The position numbers and the translations under genes are program-made. The notes beneath the pieces were generated by a model. That model had not been told where the DNA came from and ran no database searches. It saw nothing but the letters and a program-made list of their open reading frames with translations. Below, in pieces: positions 52,752 to 61,470 of a DNA stretch of 64,000 bases. The DNA lies in contig FOEK01000011.1 in assembly GCA_900110635.1 (NCBI GenBank), forward strand, positions 62,001 through 126,000, written 5' to 3'. The DNA comes from Lachnospiraceae bacterium NE2001. GTDB lineage: Bacteria; Bacillota; Clostridia; Lachnospirales; Lachnospiraceae. How positions within the stretch are numbered: the first letter of the stretch is position 1; the number at the start of each line of letters is the position of its first letter.

Positions 52752-53066
52752 ATGACAACAAAAGAAAGAGCATACCTTAAAGGTCTGGCACAGACCATAG
52801 ATCCTGTGCTTTCTCTTGGCAAAGCCAGCCTGACACCAGAGTTTGTTGAAGCAACCTCTGAGGCGCTTAGGGCAAGAGAGCTTATAAAGGTAAATGTACT
52901 TAAGAACTGTATAGATGATCCAGGAAGTCTTGCTATAACTCTTGGGGAGAGAACCCGTTCAGAGGTTGTACAGGTGATAGGACGAAAGATAGTTCTTTAC
53001 AAAAGAAACCAGGATAACATCAAGATAGTTTTCCCTGGTGAGAAAATAAAGACTGCAAAGAAATAG
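52752..53066 (+). CDS. yhbY: YhbY-type RNA-binding protein (CRM domain)
   Basis: 104 residues: a single CRS1-YhbY domain (TTKERAYLKGLAQTIDPVLSLGKASLTPEFV, then the GxxG-like region). It associates with the pre-50S ribosome in bacteria studied. It lies between obg and nadD, its usual Firmicutes position. AAGAGGAAAG precedes the ATG. Confidence 0.94.
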   Translation: MTTKERAYLKGLAQTIDPVLSLGKASLTPEFVEATSEALRARELIKVNVLKNCIDDPGSLAITLGERTRSEVVQVIGRKIVLYKRNQDNIKIVFPGEKIKTAKK

Positions 53067-53101
53067 TTTTATAATGGAACATATACCACAGGTGTATTGT
53101 T

Positions 53102-53743
53102 ATGGTTAAAGATTCATACTATGATATAGCGAAAAAGAAGGATATAGCGATTTTTGGCGGCTCATTTAATCCGATTCATCTTGGTCATATTGCTATGGCT
53201 GAATCGGCCTATCGTCTGCTTGGGCTAGATATAGTTTTAATGCCCAATAAGACCACATATTATAAAGAAAACAAAGTCTTTGCTCCTGATAACGATCGTC
53301 TGGGGATGCTAAAACTCGTTGCTGATAAGTATTCGTTTTTGTATTACAGTGATATGGAAATAGTTAGAGGTGGTGTAACTCATACTATTGATACCATCAG
53401 AGAGTTTAAGAAGGTAAATAACGAAAGAAAGATATACTTTATAATTGGTGGTGATAGTCTTGAATGGCTTGATAAATGGGTTGAAGCTGAGGAATTGCTT
53501 CGCTCAGTGACATTTTTAGTTGCTGTACGTGGTGACACAGATAGAAAACGTACGGAAGAACTTATTCTTAAGTACAAGGTGCAATTTAAGGGATCCGAGT
53601 TTATAGTTCTTGATATGAAAGATATTCCTATATCATCGTCTGAGATTAGAAGATTTCGTTCGGCGGGGCTATCGATTGACAGCTTTGTTCCGGATTATAT
53701 AAGAGATTATATAGTAGAACATGATCTATATATAGGAGAATAA
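53102..53743 (+). CDS. nadD: Nicotinate-nucleotide adenylyltransferase
   Basis: 213 residues. The nucleotidyltransferase motif GGSFNPIHLGHIAMAE and the C-terminal ISSSEIRRF are diagnostic. It adenylates nicotinate mononucleotide in NAD synthesis. A short N-terminal stretch (KDSYYDIAKKKD) precedes the core. It is followed 1 bp later by yqeK, a conserved pair. Confidence 0.95.
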   Translation: MVKDSYYDIAKKKDIAIFGGSFNPIHLGHIAMAESAYRLLGLDIVLMPNKTTYYKENKVFAPDNDRLGMLKLVADKYSFLYYSDMEIVRGGVTHTIDTIREFKKVNNERKIYFIIGGDSLEWLDKWVEAEELLRSVTFLVAVRGDTDRKRTEELILKYKVQFKGSEFIVLDMKDIPISSSEIRRFRSAGLSIDSFVPDYIRDYIVEHDLYIGE

Positions 53744-53744
53744 A

Positions 53745-54473
53745 ATGGGTAAGACTGAGCAGACTGAAAAAGAAAAAAAGATAGATAAGAAAAATGATAA
53801 AAAGGCTGACAAGAAACTTGACAAGAAGATAGAAAAAAAGACAGATAAAAAAATAGAAAAAAAGCCTCTGATTAAAAAACCAGATCTTAGCAAACCAAGA
53901 ATGGAAAGAACTGAGATAGTTAAGAAGCTTGAAACAAAGCTTAATCCTAAAAGATTTGTTCATACCATTGGCGTAGAATATACAGCAGCAAATCTTGCAT
54001 TTGTCCACGGGGCTGATGTTGAGAAAGCTAGACTTGCAGGACTTCTTCACGACTGCGCTAAGTATATACCTACTGATGAAAAGCTTAAGCGTGCAAAGAA
54101 GTATGGCATAAAGCCTTCAAAGTTTGAAAAGGCTAATCCGGATCTTATTCACGGAAAATTAGGGGCATATATGGCAAAGGATAAATATGGTGTTGATGAT
54201 CCAGAGATACTGTCAGCAATCACTTATCATACTACTGGGCATCCAGATATGTCACTTCTGGATAAGATAATCTTTGTGGCAGATTATATAGAGCCAAATC
54301 GTAAGCTTATCCGGGATCTGCCAGAAATAAGACGAGAAGCCTATCTTGATCTGGATAAATGCATCGTGCATATATTAAAAAACACCCTTGAATATCTTAA
54401 AACCACTGATGCAGCAATCGATGAATTAACACAGGAAACCTATGATTTTTATGTAAAAAAGCTGACAAAATAA
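53745..54473 (+). CDS. yqeK: YqeK HD-domain hydrolase with Lys-rich N-terminal tail
   Basis: 242 residues; the core enzyme (about 57-242) has the HD motif LLHDCAKYIP and later HG...TYHTTGHPDMSLLDKIIFVADYIEP. YqeK relatives hydrolyse diadenosine tetraphosphate symmetrically. The first 50 residues are an extension of about half lysine with repeating KKxDKK and KKIEKK units; standard YqeK lacks it (about 190 residues). The tail could bind RNA, nucleoid or anionic lipid, or be a spacer. ATG 53745 has AGGAG upstream, so the extension is likely translated. Confidence 0.9.
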   Translation: MGKTEQTEKEKKIDKKNDKKADKKLDKKIEKKTDKKIEKKPLIKKPDLSKPRMERTEIVKKLETKLNPKRFVHTIGVEYTAANLAFVHGADVEKARLAGLLHDCAKYIPTDEKLKRAKKYGIKPSKFEKANPDLIHGKLGAYMAKDKYGVDDPEILSAITYHTTGHPDMSLLDKIIFVADYIEPNRKLIRDLPEIRREAYLDLDKCIVHILKNTLEYLKTTDAAIDELTQETYDFYVKKLTK

Positions 54474-54509
54474 GGGCGGGGCAGATAGCGTCACGTTTTT
54501 GGAGGATAT

Positions 54510-54857
54510 ATGAATAGAGAGGAAATGATGGTGGAGTGTGCTGTAAAAGCCCTCCAGAATAAAATGGCAAAAAATGTGGTAAGTCTCCATGTTGGTGCTG
54601 CTACAATTATTACAGATTATTTTGTGCTGGCAACTGGTTCAAATAAATCTCAGATGGATGCTATGATAGACGGCGTTCAGGAAGAAATGAGAAATGCTGG
54701 TTATGAGCTTAGAACAAGAGAAGGACAGGCGCAGGGCGGATGGGTTCTGCTTGACTACGGTGATGTTGTCGTACACATTTTCGATAATGAAATGAGAGAT
54801 TTCTATGCTCTGGATTCTACCTGGAGAGATGTGGACAAGAAAACCTGGACAGATTAA
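54510..54857 (+). CDS. rsfS: Ribosomal silencing factor RsfS
   Basis: 115 residues. Typical features are ATIITDYFVLATGSNKSQMDAMIDGVQEEM and GWVLLDYGDVVVHIFDNEMRDFYALDSTWRD. It binds L14 and blocks subunit joining under starvation. GGAGG precedes the ATG. The LytR-type gene sometimes found between yqeK and rsfS is absent. The leader shares sequence with that of scpB. Confidence 0.95.
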   Translation: MNREEMMVECAVKALQNKMAKNVVSLHVGAATIITDYFVLATGSNKSQMDAMIDGVQEEMRNAGYELRTREGQAQGGWVLLDYGDVVVHIFDNEMRDFYALDSTWRDVDKKTWTD

Positions 54858-54937
54858 TATGACCTATAATTTTTGCTTTTAAACAAAGCTGTTTGATAGT
54901 ATAATATAAAGTTGTTATTCTGACGAGGGGGCCGCAT

Positions 54938-55267
54938 ATGTTTAGAGCTGTAAATGATTATATGGCCAAACTGAATATAGTTACAGATGACGCGGTGGTG
55001 GAAAAGGTTCAGTCTTTTCTGGATAAATCCTCCAAGGTGGACACTTATGCTGTGAATGTCAATTATAATCGATATATAGTTGATATAAGAATGAAGAAAT
55101 ACAGTGTTTCTGCTGCAGATGCGTTGTTTCGTAAGTTTATCGAAGCAACAGCTTATCCCTATTCTCATATATCTGTCAGATATAATGAAGAAAACCGTGT
55201 CAGATATCGCTATGTAACCTGTCAGGAGAATAAAACAGGCGTCTATATGGACGTGATCATCTCCTAA
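54938..55267 (+). CDS. Hypothetical protein, 109 residues
   Basis: I do not recognise this family. It has no signal peptide or membrane segment and no cysteine motif (one Cys). It alternates short charged and aromatic stretches (NYNRYIVDIRMKKYSVSAADALFRKF) that suggest a small alpha/beta fold. A GAGGGGG site about 5 bp upstream and its own upstream gap with a TATAAT (54900-54905) support it as a real gene. It lies between rsfS and hisZ, 29 bp before hisZ, so it may be transcribed with the his genes. Confidence 0.65.
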   Translation: MFRAVNDYMAKLNIVTDDAVVEKVQSFLDKSSKVDTYAVNVNYNRYIVDIRMKKYSVSAADALFRKFIEATAYPYSHISVRYNEENRVRYRYVTCQENKTGVYMDVIIS

Positions 55268-55296
55268 AATGTGACAAATATATAAGAGGAAATATT

Positions 55297-56556
55297 ATGA
55301 GAGAAACATTACTTTCTACACCTGAGGGCGTCAGGGATATATATGGAAATGAGTGCGAGAAGAAACATCTTGTGATAGAGAGGATGGAGAAGGTCCTCCA
55401 TCTCTATGGAAACAAGGATATAGAGACTCCTACATTTGAATATTTTGGAATCTTTAATGCTGATAAGGGCTCAGCTCCATCAAATGAAATGTATAAGTTT
55501 TTTGACAGGAACAATAATACATTGGTACTCCGTCCTGATTTTACTCCAAGTATTGCCAGATGTGTTGCTAAGTATTTTCCTGATGAGGAACTGCCAATCC
55601 GTTTATGCTATAGAGGCAATACATTTGCTTCAACTGAACAGCATAAGGGCAAGCTTGCAGAAACCACTCAGCTTGGAAGTGAGCTGATAAATGATGACAG
55701 CTCGGCTGCTGATGCTGAGACTGTTGCATGTGTGATCGATTGTCTTAAAGCTACTGGTCTTAAGGATTTTCAGATTGAGATTGGTGAGGTTGATTATTTT
55801 AAAGGCATAATCGAGGATGCAAACCTTGATGAGAAGACAGAGAATAAGATCCGTGATTATATACAGATAAAGAACTTCTTTGGTCTTTCCGAATATATCT
55901 CAGAACTGGACATAGCTGATGATATAAAGAAGAATCTGAACAGTCTTTCTTCTATGTTTGGAGGTCTTGACTGTCTTGATAAAGCCGAGAAGATAACAAA
56001 GAGCGAGAGAGCTCTTGAAGCTATCGACAGACTTCGAAAGGTTTATAAAGCGCTTACTTATTATGAATATCAGAACTATATCAGCTTTGATCTGTCGATG
56101 ATAAATGGTTACGATTATTACACAGGAATCGTATTCAGCGGTTATACCTATGGAACTGGTAATCCTATAGTTCGTGGTGGAAGATACAATAATCTGTTAT
56201 CGCAGTTTGGAAAGGATGCACCATCTATTGGTTTTTCAATATATGTTGATGATCTGATGAATACTCTTTCCAGACAGAAGATAACTATTAAAAATGATGT
56301 TAAAGACTGTCTTATAGTTTATACGATAGAGCATCAGGAGAGTGCGCTTCGTCTTGCAAAAAGACTTCGTGAGCAGGGTGTTATCAGTCAGCTGATCCGT
56401 AAGTCCAAGCGACACGAGGATGATGAATATATGGTATATTCAGATACCTACGATGTGGGTCGGATCTATATACTTCAGGATGAAAAAACGGTTCGCATCA
56501 TAAGTGCCGATCGCTCAGTAGATGAAGAGCGCGCCATAGAGACTTTAGAGTATTAG
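55297..56556 (+). CDS. hisZ: ATP phosphoribosyltransferase regulatory subunit HisZ
   Basis: 419 residues, a class II histidyl-tRNA synthetase-like fold. The N-terminus TPEGVRDIYGNECEKKHLVIERM and the FTPSIARCVAKYF segment resemble HisS motifs 1 and 2. The position before a short hisG shows it is the HisZ paralog that forms the hetero-octamer with HisGS and binds histidine. A true HisS is possible by sequence alone, but context strongly favours HisZ. AGAGGAAA precedes the ATG. Confidence 0.92.
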   Translation: MRETLLSTPEGVRDIYGNECEKKHLVIERMEKVLHLYGNKDIETPTFEYFGIFNADKGSAPSNEMYKFFDRNNNTLVLRPDFTPSIARCVAKYFPDEELPIRLCYRGNTFASTEQHKGKLAETTQLGSELINDDSSAADAETVACVIDCLKATGLKDFQIEIGEVDYFKGIIEDANLDEKTENKIRDYIQIKNFFGLSEYISELDIADDIKKNLNSLSSMFGGLDCLDKAEKITKSERALEAIDRLRKVYKALTYYEYQNYISFDLSMINGYDYYTGIVFSGYTYGTGNPIVRGGRYNNLLSQFGKDAPSIGFSIYVDDLMNTLSRQKITIKNDVKDCLIVYTIEHQESALRLAKRLREQGVISQLIRKSKRHEDDEYMVYSDTYDVGRIYILQDEKTVRIISADRSVDEERAIETLEY

Positions 56557-56571
56557 TTATTTGGAGGAGAT

Positions 56572-57207
56572 ATGAGATACCTGACATTTGCTCTGGCAAA
56601 GGGCCGTCTTGCAAAAGAAACTCTTAAACTGCTGGAGAAAATTGGAATAACCTGTGAGGAGATAAATGATCCTAAGACTCGCAAGCTGATTTTTCAGAAT
56701 GAAGAGCTTGGAGTAAGGTTCTTCTTATCTAAACCTAGCGATGTTCCTACATATGTAGAATATGGAGTGGCTGATATAGGTGTTGTTGGCCGAGATACAC
56801 TTCTTGAGGAAGGACGAAATCTTTATGAGGTTATGGACCTTGGCTTTGGAAAATGCCGTATGTGCGTTTGTGGTCCTGAGTCTGCAAGAGAGCTTCTCAA
56901 GAGAAATGAGATCATCCGTGTAGCCAGCAAATATCCTAATATTGCCAAGAATTATTTTAAAGATAAAAAGAATCAGACAGTTGAGATAATCAAGCTTAAT
57001 GGTTCAGTTGAACTTGCACCTATCGTTGGACTGTCAGAGGTTATCGTTGATATCGTTGAGACAGGATCAACTCTTAAAGAAAATGGTCTTACTGTTCTTG
57101 AAGAGATTACAGATCTTTCAGCCCGTGTTGTAGTAAACCAGGTTAGTCTCAGGATGGAACACGAAAGGATCAACAAGCTTCTAACCGACCTTAAAAGCGT
57201 GCTGTAA
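56572..57207 (+). CDS. hisG: ATP phosphoribosyltransferase, short form
   Basis: 211 residues, the HisG(S) form without the regulatory ACT-like domain, consistent with hisZ upstream. Features are LTFALAKGRLAKETLKLLE, DVPTYVEYGVADIGVVGRDTL and the PRPP-binding VDIVETGSTLKENGL. It catalyses the first step of histidine synthesis. TTGGAGG precedes the ATG. Confidence 0.97.
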   Translation: MRYLTFALAKGRLAKETLKLLEKIGITCEEINDPKTRKLIFQNEELGVRFFLSKPSDVPTYVEYGVADIGVVGRDTLLEEGRNLYEVMDLGFGKCRMCVCGPESARELLKRNEIIRVASKYPNIAKNYFKDKKNQTVEIIKLNGSVELAPIVGLSEVIVDIVETGSTLKENGLTVLEEITDLSARVVVNQVSLRMEHERINKLLTDLKSVL

Positions 57208-57275
57208 TGTTGTCAAGGACGTAACAGTTGACAGTTTTAAAAAAAATATGCAACAGATGACGTGCCTGCTGGCAC
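57206..57275 (+). repeat. Short inverted repeats between hisG and hisD
   Basis: Just after the hisG stop, GTTGTCAAGGACGTAAC followed by GTTGACAG resembles the GTTGTCACGGGGACGTAAC element after rnhB. A separate hairpin GTGCC-TGCT-GGCAC lies at about 57261-57274. Neither has a T-run. Confidence 0.4.
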
Positions 57276-57301
57276 CTATATAAAATGTAAAGGAAAATGA
57301 T

Positions 57302-58591
57302 ATGAGAATAGTTAAACTTACCAGCGAAACAAAGAACAAACTTATGACTGATCTCCTGAAGCGTACCACCGATGATTACGGTGAGCAGGAGGCTATTGTT
57401 AAGGATATCATAAAGAATGTACACGATAATGGTGATAAGGCTATCTTTGAATATACAAAGAAGTTTGACAAGGCTGATATTAATGCGTCAAATGTAAAGG
57501 TTACGGATGCAGAAATCGAAGAAGCATACGGTGCTATGGATGGCGACCTTATCGATGTGATCAGAAAAGCTATTAAGAATATCAAAGATTTCCACGAATT
57601 ACAGAAGAGAAACAGCTGGATAAATACTTATGATAACGGATCTGTTCTCGGACAGAGAGTTACCCCTATTGAGTCCGCTGGTGTATATGTACCAGGCGGT
57701 AAGGCTGCTTATCCTTCAACAGTACTTATGAATGTTATTCCTGCAAAGGTTGCCGGGGTTGAGAAGATTGTAATGACAACTCCTTGTAACGCAGAAGGTA
57801 AGGTTTATCCAACAACTCTTGTGGCTGCAAAGGAAGCAGGAGTTACTGATATATATAAGATTGGTGGTGCTCAGGCCATCGCAGCACTTGCTTACGGAAC
57901 GGAGAGTATTCCAAAGGTTGATAAGATAGTTGGACCTGGAAACATCTTCGTAGCTATAGCAAAGCGTCTATGCTACGGACACGTAAGTATCGATTCTATT
58001 GCAGGACCAAGCGAGATCCTTGTGCTTGCAGATGAAACTGCTAATCCTGAGTTTGTTGCTGCAGATCTTTTATCACAGGCAGAACACGACGAACTTGCGT
58101 CAGCTACACTCGTTACAACAAGCGAGAAGCTGGCAAATGAGGTTTCGGAGTGGGTAGATAAGTTCACTGCAGAGCTTTCAAGAAAAGAGATCATTCAGAA
58201 GTCTCTGGATAACTTTGGTAATATTTTTGTTGCAGATAATATGGCAGATGCAGTTGATGCAACAAATGAGATTGCTCCAGAACACTTAGAGATTATAACT
58301 GCAAATCCTTGGGAGACTATGACACACGTAAAGAATGCGGGTGCAATCTTCCTTGGCGAGTATTCCTCTGAACCACTTGGAGATTACTTCGCAGGTCCTA
58401 ATCACGTACTTCCTACAAATGGTACTGCAAGATTCTTCTCACCACTTGGTGTAGATGATTTCGTAAAGAAGTCAAGTATCATTTGCTACTCAGAAGAAGC
58501 ATTAAAGGCTGTACACACAGACATCGAGACATTTGCAAAGGCAGAAGGCTTAACAGCTCACGCCAATTCGATCGCAGTTCGTTTTAAATAA
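57302..58591 (+). CDS. hisD: Histidinol dehydrogenase
   Basis: 429 residues. Signature stretches include YVPGGKAAYPSTVLMNVIPAKVAGV, KIVGPGNIFVAIAKRLCYG and DLLSQAEHDELASATLVT, with zinc ligands in the QAEHD region. It oxidises histidinol to histidine in the last two steps. The N-terminus is normal. Its stop abuts palindromic element R5. Confidence 0.97.
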   Translation: MRIVKLTSETKNKLMTDLLKRTTDDYGEQEAIVKDIIKNVHDNGDKAIFEYTKKFDKADINASNVKVTDAEIEEAYGAMDGDLIDVIRKAIKNIKDFHELQKRNSWINTYDNGSVLGQRVTPIESAGVYVPGGKAAYPSTVLMNVIPAKVAGVEKIVMTTPCNAEGKVYPTTLVAAKEAGVTDIYKIGGAQAIAALAYGTESIPKVDKIVGPGNIFVAIAKRLCYGHVSIDSIAGPSEILVLADETANPEFVAADLLSQAEHDELASATLVTTSEKLANEVSEWVDKFTAELSRKEIIQKSLDNFGNIFVADNMADAVDATNEIAPEHLEIITANPWETMTHVKNAGAIFLGEYSSEPLGDYFAGPNHVLPTNGTARFFSPLGVDDFVKKSSIICYSEEALKAVHTDIETFAKAEGLTAHANSIAVRFK

Positions 58592-58646
58592 GGTGCAATA
58601 GGGGACAGACCTTGGTGCAACGGGGACGGACCCCACTGCACATTTT
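58592..58646 (+). repeat. GGGGAC-core palindromic element R5 between hisD and hisB
   Basis: Starts on the base after the hisD stop. A half unit GGTGCAATAGGGGACAGACC is followed by the hairpin GTGCAACGGGG/CCCCACTGCAC and ATTTTT. The AGGAGG of hisB comes directly afterwards. It is close to R3 in sequence and layout, so partial termination inside the operon is possible. Confidence 0.8.
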
Positions 58647-58657
58647 TAGGAGGCAAT

Positions 58658-59248
58658 ATGGAAAGAAAAGCTAGTATAGAGAGAAAGACGGCGGAGACTG
58701 ATATAAAGCTGGCTCTTAACCTGGATGGTACAGGTGTCAGCAATGTTGATACAGGAATTGGTTTCTTTGATCATATGTTAAAGAGCTTTGCAAAGCATGG
58801 TTTCTTTGATATGAACTGTGTTGTAAAGGGTGACCTTGAGGTTGACTCACACCATACTATAGAAGATACAGGTATTGTACTTGGTAAGGCTATCAAGGAG
58901 GCTGTTGGCGATAAGGCCGGAATCAAGCGTTATGGCTCTTTCGTAATGCCTATGGATGAAACACTTGTAATGTGTGCCATTGATCTTTCAGGCAGACCTT
59001 ATCTGAACTTTGATCTGAATCTTACAGTTCCTAAGGTTGGAAACTTTGATACAGAGATGGCTAAGGAGTTCTTCTATGCAGTTAGCTATGCAGCTGAAAT
59101 GAATCTCCACATCAAGCAGCTGGATGGTGCAAATAACCATCACATAATAGAAGCTACATTTAAAGCATTTGCAAATGCTTTAGATATTGCCACAGGTTAC
59201 GATCCAAGACTGGATGGTGGACTTCTCTCTACGAAAGGAGCTCTGTAA
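58658..59248 (+). CDS. hisB: Imidazoleglycerol-phosphate dehydratase
   Basis: 196 residues, monofunctional. Metal-binding His clusters are visible in [34 protein letters not shown] and [15 protein letters not shown]. It dehydrates IGP to imidazole acetol phosphate. AGGAGG lies just after element R5. The gene is followed 1 bp later by hisIE. Confidence 0.97.
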   Translation: MERKASIERKTAETDIKLALNLDGTGVSNVDTGIGFFDHMLKSFAKHGFFDMNCVVKGDLEVDSHHTIEDTGIVLGKAIKEAVGDKAGIKRYGSFVMPMDETLVMCAIDLSGRPYLNFDLNLTVPKVGNFDTEMAKEFFYAVSYAAEMNLHIKQLDGANNHHIIEATFKAFANALDIATGYDPRLDGGLLSTKGAL

Positions 59249-59249
59249 G

Positions 59250-60074
59250 ATGGCAAGAAGTTTTTATACATTAGATAACAAAGAAGCGACATTTGATGAT
59301 GTAAAGCACATCCTCTATAGTGGCGAGAAGTATATCGTATTTAAGCTTGATGATGTAGCTGAGGATTCAGATTTCTACAAGCTTTATAAGTATTCGAAGG
59401 AAAGATTTCCTAGCAAGGTTTTTGCAAGTGCTGAGGAGCTTCCTGAAGAGATTCCATTTTCTTCATTTAAGTTAAATGAAGCTGGACTTATTCCTGTTAT
59501 TGCACAGGATTATAAAACAAATGAAGTTCTTATGATGGCTTACATGAATGAGGAGTCTTATAACAAGACTCTTGAGACTGGACATATGACTTATTGGTCA
59601 CGTTCAAGACAGAAGCTCTGGGCTAAGGGCGAAGAGTCTGGACATGTACAGAAGATGGTAAGCTTAACAATAGATTGTGACAAGGATACTATCCTTGCAA
59701 AGGTTGATCAGACTGGACCTGCTTGTCATACAGGTAATCCTACATGTTTCTTTACTCCACTTGCGGATTCTGTAACAGGTCTGGAGGATAAAGCCTCATT
59801 TAAGGTATTCCAAGATGTGTATAATGTTATAGCTGATAGAAAGGCAAATCCTCGTGAAGGTAGCTATACTAATTACCTCTTTGATAAAGGAATAGATAAG
59901 ATACTTAAGAAGGTTGGTGAGGAATGTACTGAGATTGTTATCGCAGCAAAGAATCCTGACCAGTCAGAAATTAAGTATGAAATAGCTGATTTTCTATATC
60001 ATGCCATGGTTCTTATGGTAGAAAAGGGTGTGACATGGGATGAAATAACTGACGAGCTTGCTCGCCGCGAATAG
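59250..60074 (+). CDS. hisI: Bifunctional PRA-CH/PRA-PH (HisIE) with N-terminal extension
   Basis: 274 residues. HisI (phosphoribosyl-AMP cyclohydrolase) spans about 83-180 with [38 protein letters not shown] and the metal-binding [13 protein letters not shown]...[10 protein letters not shown]. HisE (phosphoribosyl-ATP pyrophosphatase) follows with [17 protein letters not shown]. The first 80 residues are extra relative to standard HisIE and match no family I recognise. AAAGGAG precedes ATG 59250; a longer frame at 59187 overlaps hisB and is rejected. hisC, hisH, hisA and hisF are absent from this locus. Confidence 0.93.
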   Translation: MARSFYTLDNKEATFDDVKHILYSGEKYIVFKLDDVAEDSDFYKLYKYSKERFPSKVFASAEELPEEIPFSSFKLNEAGLIPVIAQDYKTNEVLMMAYMNEESYNKTLETGHMTYWSRSRQKLWAKGEESGHVQKMVSLTIDCDKDTILAKVDQTGPACHTGNPTCFFTPLADSVTGLEDKASFKVFQDVYNVIADRKANPREGSYTNYLFDKGIDKILKKVGEECTEIVIAAKNPDQSEIKYEIADFLYHAMVLMVEKGVTWDEITDELARRE

Positions 60075-60101
60075 TACATTAAAGTACAGGAGGAATAATA
60101 A

Positions 60102-61406
60102 ATGGATAACAATAATCCTAATCAGTTTCAGCAGGGTGGCTCTAACCAGCCAAATATGGGACAGCCAAATCCTTATCAGGGACCAAATGGTTATGGTCAG
60201 GGCCAACCAAATCCTTATCAGGGCCAACCAAATCCTTATCAGGGCCAACCAAATCCTTATCAGGGCCAACCAAATCCTTATCAGGGACAGCCAAATCCTT
60301 ATCAGGGACAGCCAAATGCATACAATCAGTCAAATGCTTATGGCCAGAGTCAGCCATATCAGTCACAGTCTCAGAACTATGGTTCTAATAATGGTGGACA
60401 GAACTATGGTGGAACAACTTATAACTCAACTAATAGTACAGGTCCAGAAGAGAAGAATGGTCAGACCTTAGGTATAGTATCTATCATATGTGCTCTTCTT
60501 TGCCCTATAGCTGGTATTATCACTGGTGCAATTGGACTTTCAAAGTCAAAGGAAAATGTAACTAATAAGACACCTAAGATTCTTAACTTAATTGGTCTTA
60601 TTGCAAGTGGTGTTATGGTTCTTGCATCTATACTTATAGGTGTTGGAATCTACAAGAGTATTAAGGCTGTATCTGAAGCGACTCAGCAGGTTGATACATC
60701 TGATCTTGATGAATCTATAGATGAGCTTCTTGAAGAGCTTGAGACTACAGAGACTATTACAACGGAAGCTACAACGGAAGCTACAACGGAAGCTACAACG
60801 GAAGCCACAACAGAGGCTACAACAGAAGAGGCATCTTCTGGTGATACTGAGCCTGCTACAACAGCTCCAGTAGATACAGGTGATCTTTCAACAGATCTTG
60901 CTTCAATGCAGATTATGATTGATGGTACAGTTTATACACTTCCTTTTGATTATTCACTTATAAGCAATGATTATACATTTGATCTTGCTGATTATGGTAA
61001 GGAAGATGGATATGTACTTAATCCTGGTGATAAGGTTCTATGTACTGTAAATCTTGAGAATCCAAATATTGATAGTGAGTTTGATTTTAGTGTTGGTTTC
61101 AAGAACTATGGTGATGAAGTTAAGGATATTAAGGAAACTTCTGTTTGGGCTATGGATCTTGATAAGAGATGGTGTGATACAGATAATTATCCAAGTGTAG
61201 TTCTTCCAGGTGGAATTACATGGGGAAGTACAGTAGATGATATAAAGGCTCTTTACGGTGAGCCTGCTGATGAACCATATCGTTCAGATGACCTTGGCTA
61301 CTGGGAATACACTTACGAATTAAATGATGATGATTATCAGGTAAGACTTACAATCTATGATGAGTATGGACTTACAGAAATCAACATTTATGATTATTCA
61401 TACTAG
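60102..61406 (+). CDS. DUF4190-like membrane protein with GQPNPYQ repeats
   Basis: 434 residues. Residues 19-75 consist of GQPNPYQ-type heptads (five perfect in a row at 34-68), a Gln/Pro/Asn/Gly-rich cytoplasmic tail. Two hydrophobic helices at about 124-145 and 162-185 (LGIVSIICALLCPIAGIITG, then LIGLIASGVMVLASILIGVG) resemble DUF4190. A Thr/Glu/Ala spacer with EATT units (about 215-245) leads to an extracellular domain of about 160 residues with acidic and aromatic residues. No enzyme motif is seen. AGGAGGAA precedes the ATG. A role in envelope or cell-surface biology is inferred from topology only. Confidence 0.8.
   Translation: MDNNNPNQFQQGGSNQPNMGQPNPYQGPNGYGQGQPNPYQGQPNPYQGQPNPYQGQPNPYQGQPNPYQGQPNAYNQSNAYGQSQPYQSQSQNYGSNNGGQNYGGTTYNSTNSTGPEEKNGQTLGIVSIICALLCPIAGIITGAIGLSKSKENVTNKTPKILNLIGLIASGVMVLASILIGVGIYKSIKAVSEATQQVDTSDLDESIDELLEELETTETITTEATTEATTEATTEATTEATTEEASSGDTEPATTAPVDTGDLSTDLASMQIMIDGTVYTLPFDYSLISNDYTFDLADYGKEDGYVLNPGDKVLCTVNLENPNIDSEFDFSVGFKNYGDEVKDIKETSVWAMDLDKRWCDTDNYPSVVLPGGITWGSTVDDIKALYGEPADEPYRSDDLGYWEYTYELNDDDYQVRLTIYDEYGLTEINIYDYSY
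60201..60305 (+). repeat. 21-bp tandem repeat encoding GQPNPYQ
   Basis: Five consecutive 21-bp units, nearly identical at the DNA level (GGCCAACCAAATCCTTATCA type), with degenerate copies on both sides. Such identity suggests recent copy-number change by slippage. Confidence 0.9.
60759..60830 (+). repeat. 12-bp tandem repeat encoding TTEA
   Basis: Six 12-bp units, the first three identical (ACAACGGAAGCT), within the spacer of the membrane protein. Number of units may vary between strains. Confidence 0.85.
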
Positions 61407-61413
61407 ACATATT

Positions 61414-61444
61414 GTGGCAAACAGCATAAAATGCTGTTTGTCAC
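61414..61444 (+). terminator. Hairpin before alaS
   Basis: Stem GTGGCAAACAGCA (61414-61426) with TGCTGTTTGTCAC (61432-61444), 5-nt loop. The following TTTGTC is a weak tail. Confidence 0.5.
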
Positions 61445-61470
61445 TTTGTCATGTTTAGAAGGAGAGAATT

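Noticed and set aside
55297-56556. Histidyl-tRNA synthetase (hisS)
   Set aside because: The fold is shared, but the gene directly precedes a short hisG and other his genes, which indicates the regulatory paralog HisZ.
60201-60305. Regular 21-bp repeats considered as a CRISPR array
   Set aside because: The units are directly tandem with no spacers and encode GQPNPYQ in frame.
60142-60366. - strand open frame with repeated GPDKDLV units
   Set aside because: It arises from the 21-bp tandem repeat of the + strand membrane protein; no ribosome site or promoter supports it.
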